This document shows positions 45,367 through 54,547 of a stretch of 64,000 nt of DNA, one piece after another. Each line of letters starts with the position of its first letter. Position 1 is the first letter of the stretch. The DNA comes from Acidobacteriota bacterium (lineage in GTDB: Bacteria; Acidobacteriota; UBA6911; RPQK01; DATIPO01), in NCBI GenBank assembly GCA_035471785.1, contig DATIPQ010000095.1, positions 1 to 64,000 of the forward strand, in the 5' to 3' direction. The position numbers and the translations under genes are program-made. The notes beneath the pieces are model-generated. The model did not search any database. It was given only the letters and a program-made list of their open reading frames with translations, and was not told the origin of the DNA.

Positions 45367-48135
45367 ATGTTTACCGTTCCTATGCTGTCCTTGAAGCGAA
45401 TCCCCAACGTACCGCTCGGGATTGCGGTCGTCGTCTCCACAATTGTGATGGGGACGGCTTCCCATCCCTACCCCGCTTCGGCCACGCATGCCGGCTTTCA
45501 AGGCAAGCAACTGCGCACTCTGCTGCCGGACCAGAAGCTGCACTTCGAACCCGTCGCGACCGCGGACGGGGAGTTTCAAGCCGTGGGAGAGCGCTATCGG
45601 ATCTCTCTTGCTCCCGATGCTTTGCAGGTCGGCTTTCCCGCCTGGCAGGGCTATCCCGCCGCCTCCCTCGGCATCCGCTTTGAGGATGCTATCGAGGGAC
45701 GACTGCTGCCTCGCCAACGCCTGTCCTCGGTGAGCCATCATCTGCTGGGCAACGATCCGGCGGCTTGGCGCAAGTCGGTTCCCCACTACGGCCAGTTATT
45801 GCGGCCCGGCCTCTACCCGGGTATCGATGCCGTTTTTTACGGCGATCCCCGCCGCCTTGAGTTCGATCTCCGGGTCTGGCCCGGAGCCGATCCTTCACGC
45901 ATCCGCCTGCGCTTGAGCGGAGCCGGACGCGTCTGGCTGGATGAGGAGGGCGACTTGCTGATCGAAGCCGGCCCTCATCGCCTTCGCCAGGTGCGTCCCT
46001 TCAGCTACCAGCAGGGGCCTGAGGGCCGCCAGGAAATCGCCAGCCGCTATCGTCTGCTCGATTCCTCGACGGTGACCTTCGAAGTAGGGCCCTACGACCC
46101 CGCCCTGCCCTTGGTCATCGATCCCGTGCTTTCCTTCTTCACGTATTTGGGCGGCGCCGGGGACGACGCGGCTCACGCACTGCTCGACGCCGGAGACGGA
46201 ATGGTCTATGTATGCGGCGAGACCGCCTCTGTCAACTTTCCCTCCGAGGACGCCTTGCAGGGTCAAACCGGCGGGTCCCGTGACGCCTTTCTGTCGCTGG
46301 TCGACACCCGCAGCCAAAGCCTGGTTTTCTCGACTTACCTGGGCGGATCGAACGACGACATCTGCCGCCGCCTGGCACGCGACGGCGCCGGCGACGTCTA
46401 CCTGCTGGGCCAGACCGAGTCCCTCAACTTTCCTACTGTGAACGCCACCCAGCCGTTCCGCCGGGGAAACGTCGACGTCTTTATTTCAAAACTGAGTCCT
46501 CAGGGAGACGAGTTGCTTCGCTCCACTTATCTGGGCGGATCGTCGCCCGATCTGCCCGGCGACATCTTCGCTGCCGAAGACGGAGGCGTTACCGTGGTCG
46601 GCCATACCACCTCCTTCAACTTCCCTCTTTTTCTGCCTTTTCAGGAGCAGCAAAACGGGGCCGAGGACCTCTTCATTACCCGCTTTGCGCCCGCGGGTGC
46701 CATGATCTTCTCGACTTATCTGGGCGGCAGCGGAGCCGACCGCGTCTTCGACGCTCATTTTGAGACTCCCGGCCTCGAGAGCTTTGTGGTTAATATCGTA
46801 GGAGAGACCCGTTCAGAAGACTTCCCTTTGCAAGACCCCTTCGACGCCACCTTTGCAGGTCAGAGCGAAGGCTTTCTGCTGCGCTTCGACCTCCAAGTCC
46901 CCGCCATTCTCAGCTCGTCTTATCTGGGCGGCTCCGAGATCGAGATTGCCCGCCGGATTCACGTCGATCCCTTCGGCATCGCCCTGCTGGCCGGAGAAAC
47001 CACTTCTGACGACTTCGACGTGGTGGACGGCATACAGGGCCAGCGAGGCGGCGGGCGCGACCTTTTCGTGGTGCGCCTCAACACATCGACCAACACGCCC
47101 ATCTTCTCCACCTATCTGGGCGGCAGCGGCGACGAGTTCCTCAACGCCAGCCAGCTCGCTTCCGCTGGCCGGGTGCTGCTTGCAGGGCACACCAACTCCA
47201 CCGACCTGCCCACTGAGGACGCGGTCCAACCCGTGGCCGGGGGTGGATTCGACGGCTTCGTAATCGATTTCGACACCAACGGACGCAAGCTGGTCAGTTC
47301 AACCTACCTGGGCGGCTCCGGACGCGACGAAGTCAGGGCAGTGCAGATCGACAGCCGGGGACGCTTCCTGTTGGCCGGGCTGACCGATTCCGACGGACTG
47401 GCTGCGGGCTCCTCGCCGTTACGGCCCGAGAGGGCGGCTGGCCGTGACGCCTTTCTGGCCGCCTTGGTCGATACCGCGGTCCTCAACTTCGCCCAATTCG
47501 GCGACGGCGAGGAAGCCGGCATCAGCTTCGCCAGCAGGATCGAACTGGTCAACACCGACACGGGCGACGCCGCTTCGGTCGAGGTCATCCTGCGGGGGGA
47601 CGACGGGAGTCCCATGCAGGTCGACCTTAATGGAGAGCAGGTCGAAGGTCGGCTGGAACGGCAAATTCCCGCCGGCGCCAACCTCAGCCTGGCGACCGAC
47701 GGCCAAGGCGCCCTGCAAACCGGCTCGGTGCAGGTCGTCTCCGACCTGTCCCTGTCGGCTTTCGTCTTTTTCGACGCCGGCGACATCGGCGCCACCGGAG
47801 TGGGTGCCAGCCCCCGCTTGCGCGGCTTCGTGACCCCTGTGCAGGCGGGCGGCGGCAACAACACCGGTCTGGCCTTGATGGGACTGGGAGCGGCCCAGGA
47901 GCTCGGGCTGCAACTGCGCAACGCCGCCGGCGAGACGGTTGCCGAAGCCGTCCTGCAACTGGGCGGTTTTGAGCATCGGGCTCTCTTCGTCACCGAAGTC
48001 GAGTGGGACCAAGAGGTCGATTTCAGCGACTTCCAGGGCAACCTGCGGGTCACCGGCAGCCAGGAGTTTTCGGCCACGGCCATCCGCCTTCAGCCCGGAC
48101 AGTTCATTGTGCTTCCCGTCACACCCCTGCCCTGA
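45367..48135 (+). CDS. Secreted SBBP-repeat beta-propeller protein
   Basis: A 922-residue exported protein. A signal sequence (VPLGIAVVVSTIVMGTASHPYPASA) begins near residue 14. Residues about 50-255 form the conserved N-terminal domain often found ahead of SBBP repeats (HHLLGNDPAAWRKSVPHYGQL, YPGIDAVFYG). Seven repeats of about 64 residues follow (about 46137-47330 in DNA), each centred on STYLGGS-like sequence, e.g. FSTYLGGSNDD, STYLGGSGRDE; they would form a seven-bladed propeller. The C-terminal 250 residues are a beta-rich domain without a sorting motif I recognise. A candidate promoter (GCGACA, 18 bp, TATACT at 45287) and GGAGGGG precede the ATG. Cell-surface binding or adhesion is likely. 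Confidence 0.9.
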   Translation: MFTVPMLSLKRIPNVPLGIAVVVSTIVMGTASHPYPASATHAGFQGKQLRTLLPDQKLHFEPVATADGEFQAVGERYRISLAPDALQVGFPAWQGYPAASLGIRFEDAIEGRLLPRQRLSSVSHHLLGNDPAAWRKSVPHYGQLLRPGLYPGIDAVFYGDPRRLEFDLRVWPGADPSRIRLRLSGAGRVWLDEEGDLLIEAGPHRLRQVRPFSYQQGPEGRQEIASRYRLLDSSTVTFEVGPYDPALPLVIDPVLSFFTYLGGAGDDAAHALLDAGDGMVYVCGETASVNFPSEDALQGQTGGSRDAFLSLVDTRSQSLVFSTYLGGSNDDICRRLARDGAGDVYLLGQTESLNFPTVNATQPFRRGNVDVFISKLSPQGDELLRSTYLGGSSPDLPGDIFAAEDGGVTVVGHTTSFNFPLFLPFQEQQNGAEDLFITRFAPAGAMIFSTYLGGSGADRVFDAHFETPGLESFVVNIVGETRSEDFPLQDPFDATFAGQSEGFLLRFDLQVPAILSSSYLGGSEIEIARRIHVDPFGIALLAGETTSDDFDVVDGIQGQRGGGRDLFVVRLNTSTNTPIFSTYLGGSGDEFLNASQLASAGRVLLAGHTNSTDLPTEDAVQPVAGGGFDGFVIDFDTNGRKLVSSTYLGGSGRDEVRAVQIDSRGRFLLAGLTDSDGLAAGSSPLRPERAAGRDAFLAALVDTAVLNFAQFGDGEEAGISFASRIELVNTDTGDAASVEVILRGDDGSPMQVDLNGEQVEGRLERQIPAGANLSLATDGQGALQTGSVQVVSDLSLSAFVFFDAGDIGATGVGASPRLRGFVTPVQAGGGNNTGLALMGLGAAQELGLQLRNAAGETVAEAVLQLGGFEHRALFVTEVEWDQEVDFSDFQGNLRVTGSQEFSATAIRLQPGQFIVLPVTPLP

Positions 48136-48193
48136 GCAAACGAAGAGCCGAGCTCCCATTGGGCGACCGCGAGATGTGTCAGCAGGAGGGCAT

Positions 48194-48249
48194 GGACTGA
48201 AAGCGTGGAATAATGCGACAGGGTGGCTCAAAACTTCTGACGCGCTGCA
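48194..48249 (-). repeat. Repeat B, copy 3 (core only)
   Basis: Only the outer core survives here: on the plus strand CTGAAAGCGTGGAATAATGC, GACAGGGTGGCTCAAAAC and TTCTGACGCGCTGCA, matching copies 1 and 2 at almost every position. The rest of the 294-bp SBBP-rpmB spacer holds no gene and no other recognisable feature apart from the rpmB ribosome site. The copy is probably a truncated remnant. Confidence 0.85.
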
Positions 48250-48429
48250 CCAGTGGCCCTGGCCAAGCCGCCGCGGCAAGCTCCAGAAAGCTCTTGATCG
48301 CTGGCTCGGCAAAGAGGCCGCGTGTTCGACCCATCTGCGGGAACCCTGATAGGGGCGGCGGGCGCGAGTTGAAGCCGGTGCAGGCCCTATGCTAAGCTTT
48401 CCGCTTCCTTAACGAGGAGGATTTGCAGC

Positions 48430-48672
48430 ATGGCTCGTAAGTGTGTTTTGACCGGCAAGGGGCCCTTGGCGGGCAACCGGGTTTCGCACTCCAACAAGAA
48501 GACGCGGCGGCGCCAGTTGCCCAACTTGCAGAGCAAGCGCATTTGGGTCGAAGAACTCAACCGTTTCGTGAGGTTGCGTGTCTCCACCCGAGCCCTGCGC
48601 ACCATCTCCAAAAAGGGCCTGATGCGCTTCCTCAAAGACGAAGGCATGACCCTCAAGGACATCAGCGCCTAG
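48430..48672 (+). CDS. rpmB: Ribosomal protein L28
   Basis: An 80-residue large-subunit protein. It follows the family closely: [30 protein letters not shown], then [29 protein letters not shown]. Only one Cys remains of the zinc-binding CxxC, so it is the zinc-independent form. ATG 48430 has GAGGAGG upstream. It stands alone, not with rpmG. Confidence 0.98.
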   Translation: MARKCVLTGKGPLAGNRVSHSNKKTRRRQLPNLQSKRIWVEELNRFVRLRVSTRALRTISKKGLMRFLKDEGMTLKDISA

Positions 48673-48857
48673 ATCTCTGCTTCTGTCCAGGTCTTAGGCT
48701 TCGATCTGTCCGCACGTTTTGGTTCTCGCCGAGCAACCCCCACGTCCTTTTGTCAGTTGACGACCACCTCCGGTTCCTGCTTTCCAGGAATCGAGAGGTT
48801 CGCAACATACAAGGCAAGGCATTGCTACGCGCGCTGGCTTTGGAAGGTCGTGCACGC

Positions 48858-51191
48858 TTACTCCCCGCGGGTGATGGAGATTACGGCGGGGCGGGGGGCG
48901 CGGGAGGGGTCGCCGTGGGGGAAGCTGCTTCCCTGGGGGACGGTGCGGGTTTGCTCGAAGGTGGTGCCGTCGCGGCTGCTGATGCGGTAGGTCTGGCGCT
49001 CTGGGGGGCGGCCGCCGTTGCGGCCGCTTTGCTCGCCCGGATGTTGTACCGAGAGGATGAGGGTGCGTCCGTCGGAAGTAAAGGTGGGGCCGGCCATTTC
49101 GCACTCCACGGGCCCGGTGGCGAAGCAGAAGGGACGGGCGGCATGGGGTCCGCCGGTGGGGATGAAGAAGATGGCGTTGTTGCCGAAGACACCCGGAAAG
49201 TACTTTTCTCCGCGGCGCGTCAGGTCCTCGCTCCGGCGGGTGGGGAAGTTCTGCACCGAGGTGCTGATGTCGGTGACCATCCACAGATGTCCCTCAGGAT
49301 CGATGGCCAGGTTGTCGGCGTGGGCGAACCCGCCGCCTCCCTCGGCCGCTTCTCCCGAACTCACGAATCGGCCCCAGCGGAAATCCTCGCTATCGGAGCG
49401 GGCGCTGCCGTCGCCTTCCAGCAACCGGTAGAGGGCGCCGTACTGGCGCGAGTTCTCCCGGCGCGAGTCGGGGAAGATGCGCTGGTCGGGCGATCCCTCG
49501 CTGCCTTCGGTGGCGTCGGTGAAGGCGATGTAGACGCTTTGGTCGGCGGGATGCACCTCCAGGTCTTCGGGACGGGCGGTCGGGGTTCCCCCGATGCAGT
49601 TGGCCATGGCGAAGGCCTCCATCAGCAGCACGCCCAGCGCCTGTTCGGGTCCGGATTGCGGTTCGACCAGGTCGCCCAAGGTGCAGTCTTGAAAAGGCTT
49701 GCCGCAGAAGGCTTCCACGCGCTGGACCCACTGCTGGAGCGTGATCTCCGCCTCGGCGCTGGAGGCAGGCCCCACCTTGACCGTGCCCCCGCGGGGACGG
49801 TCGGGCAGGTGCATGTGGCCGGAAGGGCAATGCTCAGGCTGGGGACGGCGCAGCGGGGTGGAAGGCAGCAGCGGAATCCAGCCTCCGCTGTAGTCTTCCC
49901 GGAAGCGGGCCACATAGAGCGTCCCCGACTCGAAGAGCCGGCTGTTGGAGGGATCGGAAGGATCCTCCACCGCCTCCCGGCTGACGTACTTCCACACGTG
50001 GCCTCCGCGCCGGTCGTCGCCCATGTAGGCCGCCAGGGGCTCTCCCGCCCGGCAGCGGACGGCCACGTTTTCGTGGCGGAAGCGGCCCAGAAGGGTGTGC
50101 TTGGTCAGGTTTCCGGTGGCCGGGTCGATTTCCGCCACCCAGCCATAGTGTCGCCCGTCGAGGGGCTCCGGCAGCAATTGGCCCAGTCCCTTGAGGCGCA
50201 GCGGCGCAGGGTGGCTGTCCTGCATTTCATCGTCGGTCAGGTGGGGGTCGGCGACCAGATACCTGGTGGGATGGGCGGCCAGGGCGCCTCCGGGCGTGAT
50301 CTCTTCCTGCGACTGCTGCTGGAAGTTCTCTTCGCAGGTGAGGAAGGTTCCCCAGGGCGTGGTTCCGCCTGAGCAGTTCGACATGGTGCCGCGCGGCTCG
50401 GCTTGCAGGATCTTCCCAGCCGGTCCGCTGAATCGGAAGACCGCAGCGGACGCGTTGTGGCGCCTGAAGGCCGAAATGCGGCGGTGGTCCGAGGCTCGGG
50501 AAAGCACTTCGAAGGTCCCGTCCTCATGACGCCGCAGGCGCAGGACGCTCACGCCCTGGGCGTCGAGCACCCGCTCGGCCACCTTGGCCAGCGTCCGGCG
50601 CACCTTCTCGGGCATCGACCGGGCCCGCGCCGAATCGAGGTCGAGGCGGTGGGAGGGGAAATCCCACCCGTCCACCGAGAGGCGTCCTTTCTCCAATCCC
50701 TCCCGCGGACGCAGCACGATCTGTGGCGGATCGTCTCCGTAGACTTCGCGCCAGGACTCGATGTAAGGGCGAAACGATACATACTCGTGATTGACCAGCA
50801 GCCAGTATTCGTCCTCGCTGCCGCGGACGGGAGCCAGCCCCGTGTAGTCGTTGTTGTATCCGAAGCGGATGCGGTGGCCCTCGGCTCCCAGCAGGTCGCC
50901 CCACTGGGCCAGGACGTCATAGCGGAATCCCTCGGGCAGGACCAGTTCGTCGCGCACCGTGAACTCGGCCAGACGCCGGGCATCGGGAATCGACGGGTCC
51001 TGGCCGGGCAGAGGAACGGGATAGTCGACGGTCTCCCACGCGGGGCTGCCGTCGGGGAGCGTCCAGGCGCCGGGCCTCCGGCTGGGGCGGGCGGGTGCGC
51101 AGCCCGAGGAAGCCAGGGGCCACCCCGCTAGAGTGAGCGAGGCCCCGGCCCCGATATATTTCAAAAATCCCCGCCGCCCGATCTTGGCCAT
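48858..51191 (-). CDS. PhoX/DUF839-family protein with Tat signal
   Basis: A 777-residue exported protein. ATG 51191 has GGAGGA nine bases upstream. The twin-arginine signal is RRGFLKYIGAG followed by a hydrophobic stretch, so it is secreted folded. The body matches the PhoX (DUF839) family, a calcium- and iron-dependent phosphatase propeller: FRYDVLAQWGD, RFGYNNDYTGL, YWLLVNHEYVS, MSNCSGGTTPWGTFLTCEEN, the conserved HYGWVAEIDPATG and DNLAIDPEGHLWMVTD. The N-terminal Cys after the signal (SSGCAP) may also make it a lipoprotein. Phosphate scavenging is the expected role; related proteins have other or unknown activity. Confidence 0.9.
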   Translation of the reverse strand: MAKIGRRGFLKYIGAGASLTLAGWPLASSGCAPARPSRRPGAWTLPDGSPAWETVDYPVPLPGQDPSIPDARRLAEFTVRDELVLPEGFRYDVLAQWGDLLGAEGHRIRFGYNNDYTGLAPVRGSEDEYWLLVNHEYVSFRPYIESWREVYGDDPPQIVLRPREGLEKGRLSVDGWDFPSHRLDLDSARARSMPEKVRRTLAKVAERVLDAQGVSVLRLRRHEDGTFEVLSRASDHRRISAFRRHNASAAVFRFSGPAGKILQAEPRGTMSNCSGGTTPWGTFLTCEENFQQQSQEEITPGGALAAHPTRYLVADPHLTDDEMQDSHPAPLRLKGLGQLLPEPLDGRHYGWVAEIDPATGNLTKHTLLGRFRHENVAVRCRAGEPLAAYMGDDRRGGHVWKYVSREAVEDPSDPSNSRLFESGTLYVARFREDYSGGWIPLLPSTPLRRPQPEHCPSGHMHLPDRPRGGTVKVGPASSAEAEITLQQWVQRVEAFCGKPFQDCTLGDLVEPQSGPEQALGVLLMEAFAMANCIGGTPTARPEDLEVHPADQSVYIAFTDATEGSEGSPDQRIFPDSRRENSRQYGALYRLLEGDGSARSDSEDFRWGRFVSSGEAAEGGGGFAHADNLAIDPEGHLWMVTDISTSVQNFPTRRSEDLTRRGEKYFPGVFGNNAIFFIPTGGPHAARPFCFATGPVECEMAGPTFTSDGRTLILSVQHPGEQSGRNGGRPPERQTYRISSRDGTTFEQTRTVPQGSSFPHGDPSRAPRPAVISITRGE

Positions 51192-51257
51192 CGATGTGAC
51201 TCCTCCAGGCGGGATTATAGCCAACCCCGGTCAGCGGCTGAAACGGGCTGCCTGCTG

Positions 51258-51983
51258 ATGGCGTCGTTAGGAGGGATGGCGGTACTTGAGTTCGATCAGG
51301 TGTGCAAGACTTACGACACCCCCACCGGTGGACGCACCGTGCTGCGCCAGGTCAGCTTCAAGGTCGCTCAGGGCCAGACCGTGTCCATCGTAGGGCGCAG
51401 CGGCAGCGGCAAGAGCACCCTGCTCAACCTGGCGGCCGGCATCGATGCCCCGTCCAGCGGACGCATCCTCATCGACGGAGAGGAGATCAGCAGCCTGGGC
51501 GACCGCCGCCGCACGCTGCTGCGCCGCCGCAAGGTGGGCCTGGTGTTCCAGTTCTTTCATCTGCTCTCCCACCTGAGCGTGTTGGAGAACGTCTACTTGC
51601 CCGAACTGATCGCCGGAGGCCGCCCCGACCAGTTCCGACGCCGCGCCGCTCATCTTCTGCGGCGTGTGGGGCTGGAGGACCGCGGCCACGACAACATTCA
51701 AAAGCTGAGCGGAGGCGAGATGCAGCGGGTGGCCATTTGCCGGGCCTTGCTGCGGCGTCCTCGCCTGCTTCTGGCCGACGAGCCCACCGGCAATCTCGAC
51801 GACGCCAACGGCGAAGCGGTCATGCGGCTGATGCTGGAACTGGTCGAGGACGAAGACGGCACCCTCATCTACGTGACCCACAGCCATTCGCTGGCCCGCA
51901 TGGCCGGGCAAAGCTGGCATATCCACAGCGGCATTCTGGAGGCCCGCTCCGATCTCCGGACTGTCACCGAAACCTCATCGTGA
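51258..51983 (+). CDS. ABC transporter ATPase (AttE/LolD-like)
   Basis: A 241-residue ATPase powering the adjacent permease. Walker A GRSGSGKS is near residue 47, the Q-loop in VFQFFHLL near 99, the signature [16 protein letters not shown] near 150 and Walker [13 protein letters not shown] near 173, followed by the H-loop in YVTHSHSLA. The subfamily is that of MacB/LolD/FtsE-type mechanotransmission ATPases. ATG 51258 or ATG 51276 could be the start; the ribosome-like GGAGG between them fits neither well. The stop overlaps the permease GTG by four bases. Confidence 0.95.
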   Translation: MASLGGMAVLEFDQVCKTYDTPTGGRTVLRQVSFKVAQGQTVSIVGRSGSGKSTLLNLAAGIDAPSSGRILIDGEEISSLGDRRRTLLRRRKVGLVFQFFHLLSHLSVLENVYLPELIAGGRPDQFRRRAAHLLRRVGLEDRGHDNIQKLSGGEMQRVAICRALLRRPRLLLADEPTGNLDDANGEAVMRLMLELVEDEDGTLIYVTHSHSLARMAGQSWHIHSGILEARSDLRTVTETSS

Positions 51984-54547
51984 TCAGCTATTTTCGCAGA
52001 ACGCTGGCCGCCCATTTCCGTCAGGGACGCAGTCTCTACCTGCTGACCGTGCTGGGGGTGGCCCTGGGGGTGGGAGCGGTGCTCTCCATCCAGATCATCA
52101 ACCGCAGCGCCGTCGGAGCCTTTCGCGGGAGCATCGAAGCTATCTCCAGCGCCGCCGATCTGAGCGTCCGCTGCAAGGCCGGAGACTTCGATGAAGCCCT
52201 GCTGGCCCGTGTCTTGGCCGATCCACAAGTGGCCTTGGCCTGGCCCCTCTACCGGCTCGACGTGCGGGTCGAGCAGGACGATCCTTTCTACCTCGAGCTC
52301 TACGGATTCGACTTGGCCGGCCCGCTGCCGCTGCCCGCCTTCCAGGCCGCCCGTCAGGCGGCGGACGAAGGAGGAGACCTTGGACCCAGCGATTTCCTCA
52401 CCCGGCCCGGACTGGTCGCCGTAACCAGCGAACTGGCCCAGCGGCAAGGCTGGGGGCCGGGCAGCCGCTTCGCCGTCTCCAGCGGCACCCGCCGGGTCGA
52501 GCTCGAGGTCGGACTGCTGCTGCCCGTTGAACGCTACTCCCCCCGGGCCGGCAGCAAGCTGGCGGTCATGGACATCGCCCAGGTGCAAGGACTGCTGGGG
52601 AGTCCCGGACGCATTCACCAGATCGACCTGATGCTGCGGCGGCATCAGGACGGCATCCCGCAAGTCGACCTGCAAGCCGTCTCCGACCGGCTGTCCAGCG
52701 TCCTGGGCCCGGGATTCGAGGTGGTGACGCTCGATGAGCAGGAAGAGGAAGCCCGCGGGCTCCTTTCGGCCTTCCGCCTCAACCTCACGGCGCTGAGCAT
52801 GATCAGCCTGCTGGTGGGACTCTTCCTCATTTACGCCGCCACCCAGGCTTCCCTGCTGCGCCGCCGGGCCGAGTTCGGACTGCTGCGCGCGCTGGGAGCC
52901 AGCCGCGTTCAGGTGGTGGCGCTGATCCTGGCCGAGGCAGCCTTGCTGGGCGCCCTGGGGACACTGCTGGGACTACCCGTCGGATACTACGTGGCCCTGG
53001 CCAACATCGACCTGGTCAGCGCCACTTTGACCAACATCTACCTGCTCTCCGAGATCGAATCGCTGGTCTTCCCCTTCTGGTTCTATCTGCTGGCCGCCGC
53101 CATCGGCATCGGCGGAGCCTTTTTGGGGGCGCTCTTGCCGGCCCTCGACGTCTCGCGTCGCCACCCTCGCGGACTGCTCACCTCGGTGAGCCTGCGCGAG
53201 CGGGCGGCCGGATTCGCGCGTCCCATGGCGCTGGCCGGACTCCTCATCGTGACGGCCACTCTGGCCTGGTGGTGGCTGGCAGGACACAACTACAAGCCCG
53301 CCGGCTTCCTGCTGGCCCTGGCCATTCTCTGCGGCGTCCCGCTGACGGCGCCCCTGGCGGTTGAAAAGCTCTTCCGGCTCCTGCCACTGCGAGGATTCGG
53401 GTTCGATTACTCGCTGCGCACCCTCTCGTTGCAGCTTCACAAGACCGCCACCGCCGTGGCCGCCCTCTCCATCGCCGTCTCCATGCTCATCGGCATCACG
53501 CTCATGATCGGCAGCTTCCGCCAGACCGTGCAGGTGTGGATGGCCGGGACCGTGCAGGCCGACATCTACGTCACCACGCCTTCCTGGCGCTCGGGCAGCT
53601 TCGAAGCGGTGATGCGTCCGCGTCTGGTGGAAGAACTGCGCAGCCTTCCCCAGGTTTCCCACATCGACAGGCTGCGCAGCCGCCGCGTGGCGGTGGGCGG
53701 ACGGGAGATCCCTCTCTCGGGAGTCGACCTGGCCCTGCCCGACGGCGACCGACGCTTTCCTCTTCAACAGGGAGACCGCCGCAGCGCCTTCCGGCAAGCC
53801 CGCCAGGGCGGAGTGCTCATCTCCGAGCCGCTCTCCCGCCGCATGGGCCTGGGCGTGGGCGACCGGCTGGAAATCCCGCTTGCGGGAGGCGCCCAGCACC
53901 TTCGGGTGGCCGGCGTCTACTACGATTACGCCTCTGAGCGGGGCGCGGCGGTGGTGGATTGGGATACTTTCACAGGCTTCTTCGGCGACGGCCCTCCCAG
54001 CAATCTCGCTCTCTACCTGCGGCCCGGCGTCCAGGCCGAGGAACTGGCCGAGCAACTCAAGCAGCGCTACTCCCAGGACCCACTCAGCTTCACCAGCAAT
54101 CGCCGCTTGCGCCAGACGGCTCTGCAGATCTTCGACCAGACATTTGCCGTGGTGCGCATCCTGCAAGTCATGAGCTTGCTCATCGCAGTCTGCGGAATCA
54201 CCCTGACCCTGCTGATCCTGGCCCGCGAAGGCGTTTCCGAACTGGCGCTGTACCGCGCTCTGGGCGCATCGCGGCGTCAGATCTTCGGGGTCTATCTGGG
54301 CAAGGGGGCCGGCATGGGATTGCTGGGACTGGCTCTGGGGGCGCTGGGCGGTGCGGCCCTGGCGGCCGTCCTCATCTTCGTCATCAACCGCGACTACTTC
54401 GGATGGACCATCCAGGTCTACTGGCCCTGGGCAGCTCTGGCCCAACAGACGGCCAGCATCCTGATAGCCGCCCTGGCGGCCGCCGTTTATCCCGCCTTGC
54501 GCGCCAGCCGCACCCCCGCAACGGAGCTCAACCGCGATGAAATGTAA
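51980..54547 (+). CDS. FtsX/MacB-type ABC permease, two-domain fusion
   Basis: An 855-residue membrane protein starting at GTG 51980, within GTGA of the ATPase stop. It opens with a TM helix (SLYLLTVLGVALGVGAVL), a large extracytoplasmic domain (about residues 45-260) and three TM helices with an FtsX signature (FGLLRALGASRVQVVALIL near 290). A second TM group, a second large soluble loop (about 480-700) and a closing FtsX domain (ELALYRALGASRRQIFGVYLG near 755) follow. It thus joins two permease halves that AttEFGH-like systems encode as separate AttF and AttG. It overlaps the next gene by 11 bp. Confidence 0.93.
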   Translation: MISYFRRTLAAHFRQGRSLYLLTVLGVALGVGAVLSIQIINRSAVGAFRGSIEAISSAADLSVRCKAGDFDEALLARVLADPQVALAWPLYRLDVRVEQDDPFYLELYGFDLAGPLPLPAFQAARQAADEGGDLGPSDFLTRPGLVAVTSELAQRQGWGPGSRFAVSSGTRRVELEVGLLLPVERYSPRAGSKLAVMDIAQVQGLLGSPGRIHQIDLMLRRHQDGIPQVDLQAVSDRLSSVLGPGFEVVTLDEQEEEARGLLSAFRLNLTALSMISLLVGLFLIYAATQASLLRRRAEFGLLRALGASRVQVVALILAEAALLGALGTLLGLPVGYYVALANIDLVSATLTNIYLLSEIESLVFPFWFYLLAAAIGIGGAFLGALLPALDVSRRHPRGLLTSVSLRERAAGFARPMALAGLLIVTATLAWWWLAGHNYKPAGFLLALAILCGVPLTAPLAVEKLFRLLPLRGFGFDYSLRTLSLQLHKTATAVAALSIAVSMLIGITLMIGSFRQTVQVWMAGTVQADIYVTTPSWRSGSFEAVMRPRLVEELRSLPQVSHIDRLRSRRVAVGGREIPLSGVDLALPDGDRRFPLQQGDRRSAFRQARQGGVLISEPLSRRMGLGVGDRLEIPLAGGAQHLRVAGVYYDYASERGAAVVDWDTFTGFFGDGPPSNLALYLRPGVQAEELAEQLKQRYSQDPLSFTSNRRLRQTALQIFDQTFAVVRILQVMSLLIAVCGITLTLLILAREGVSELALYRALGASRRQIFGVYLGKGAGMGLLGLALGALGGAALAAVLIFVINRDYFGWTIQVYWPWAALAQQTASILIAALAAAVYPALRASRTPATELNRDEM

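Noticed and set aside
48441-50372. An open frame of 643 codons on the plus strand running from rpmB into the PhoX region
   Set aside because: It starts out of frame inside rpmB and is antisense to the PhoX-family gene; low-complexity Gly/Ala/Val composition.
51302-51979. N-terminal extension of the ABC permease by 226 codons
   Set aside because: It overlaps the whole ATPase gene in another frame and reads as low-complexity sequence; GTG 51980 gives a normal permease start coupled to the ATPase stop.
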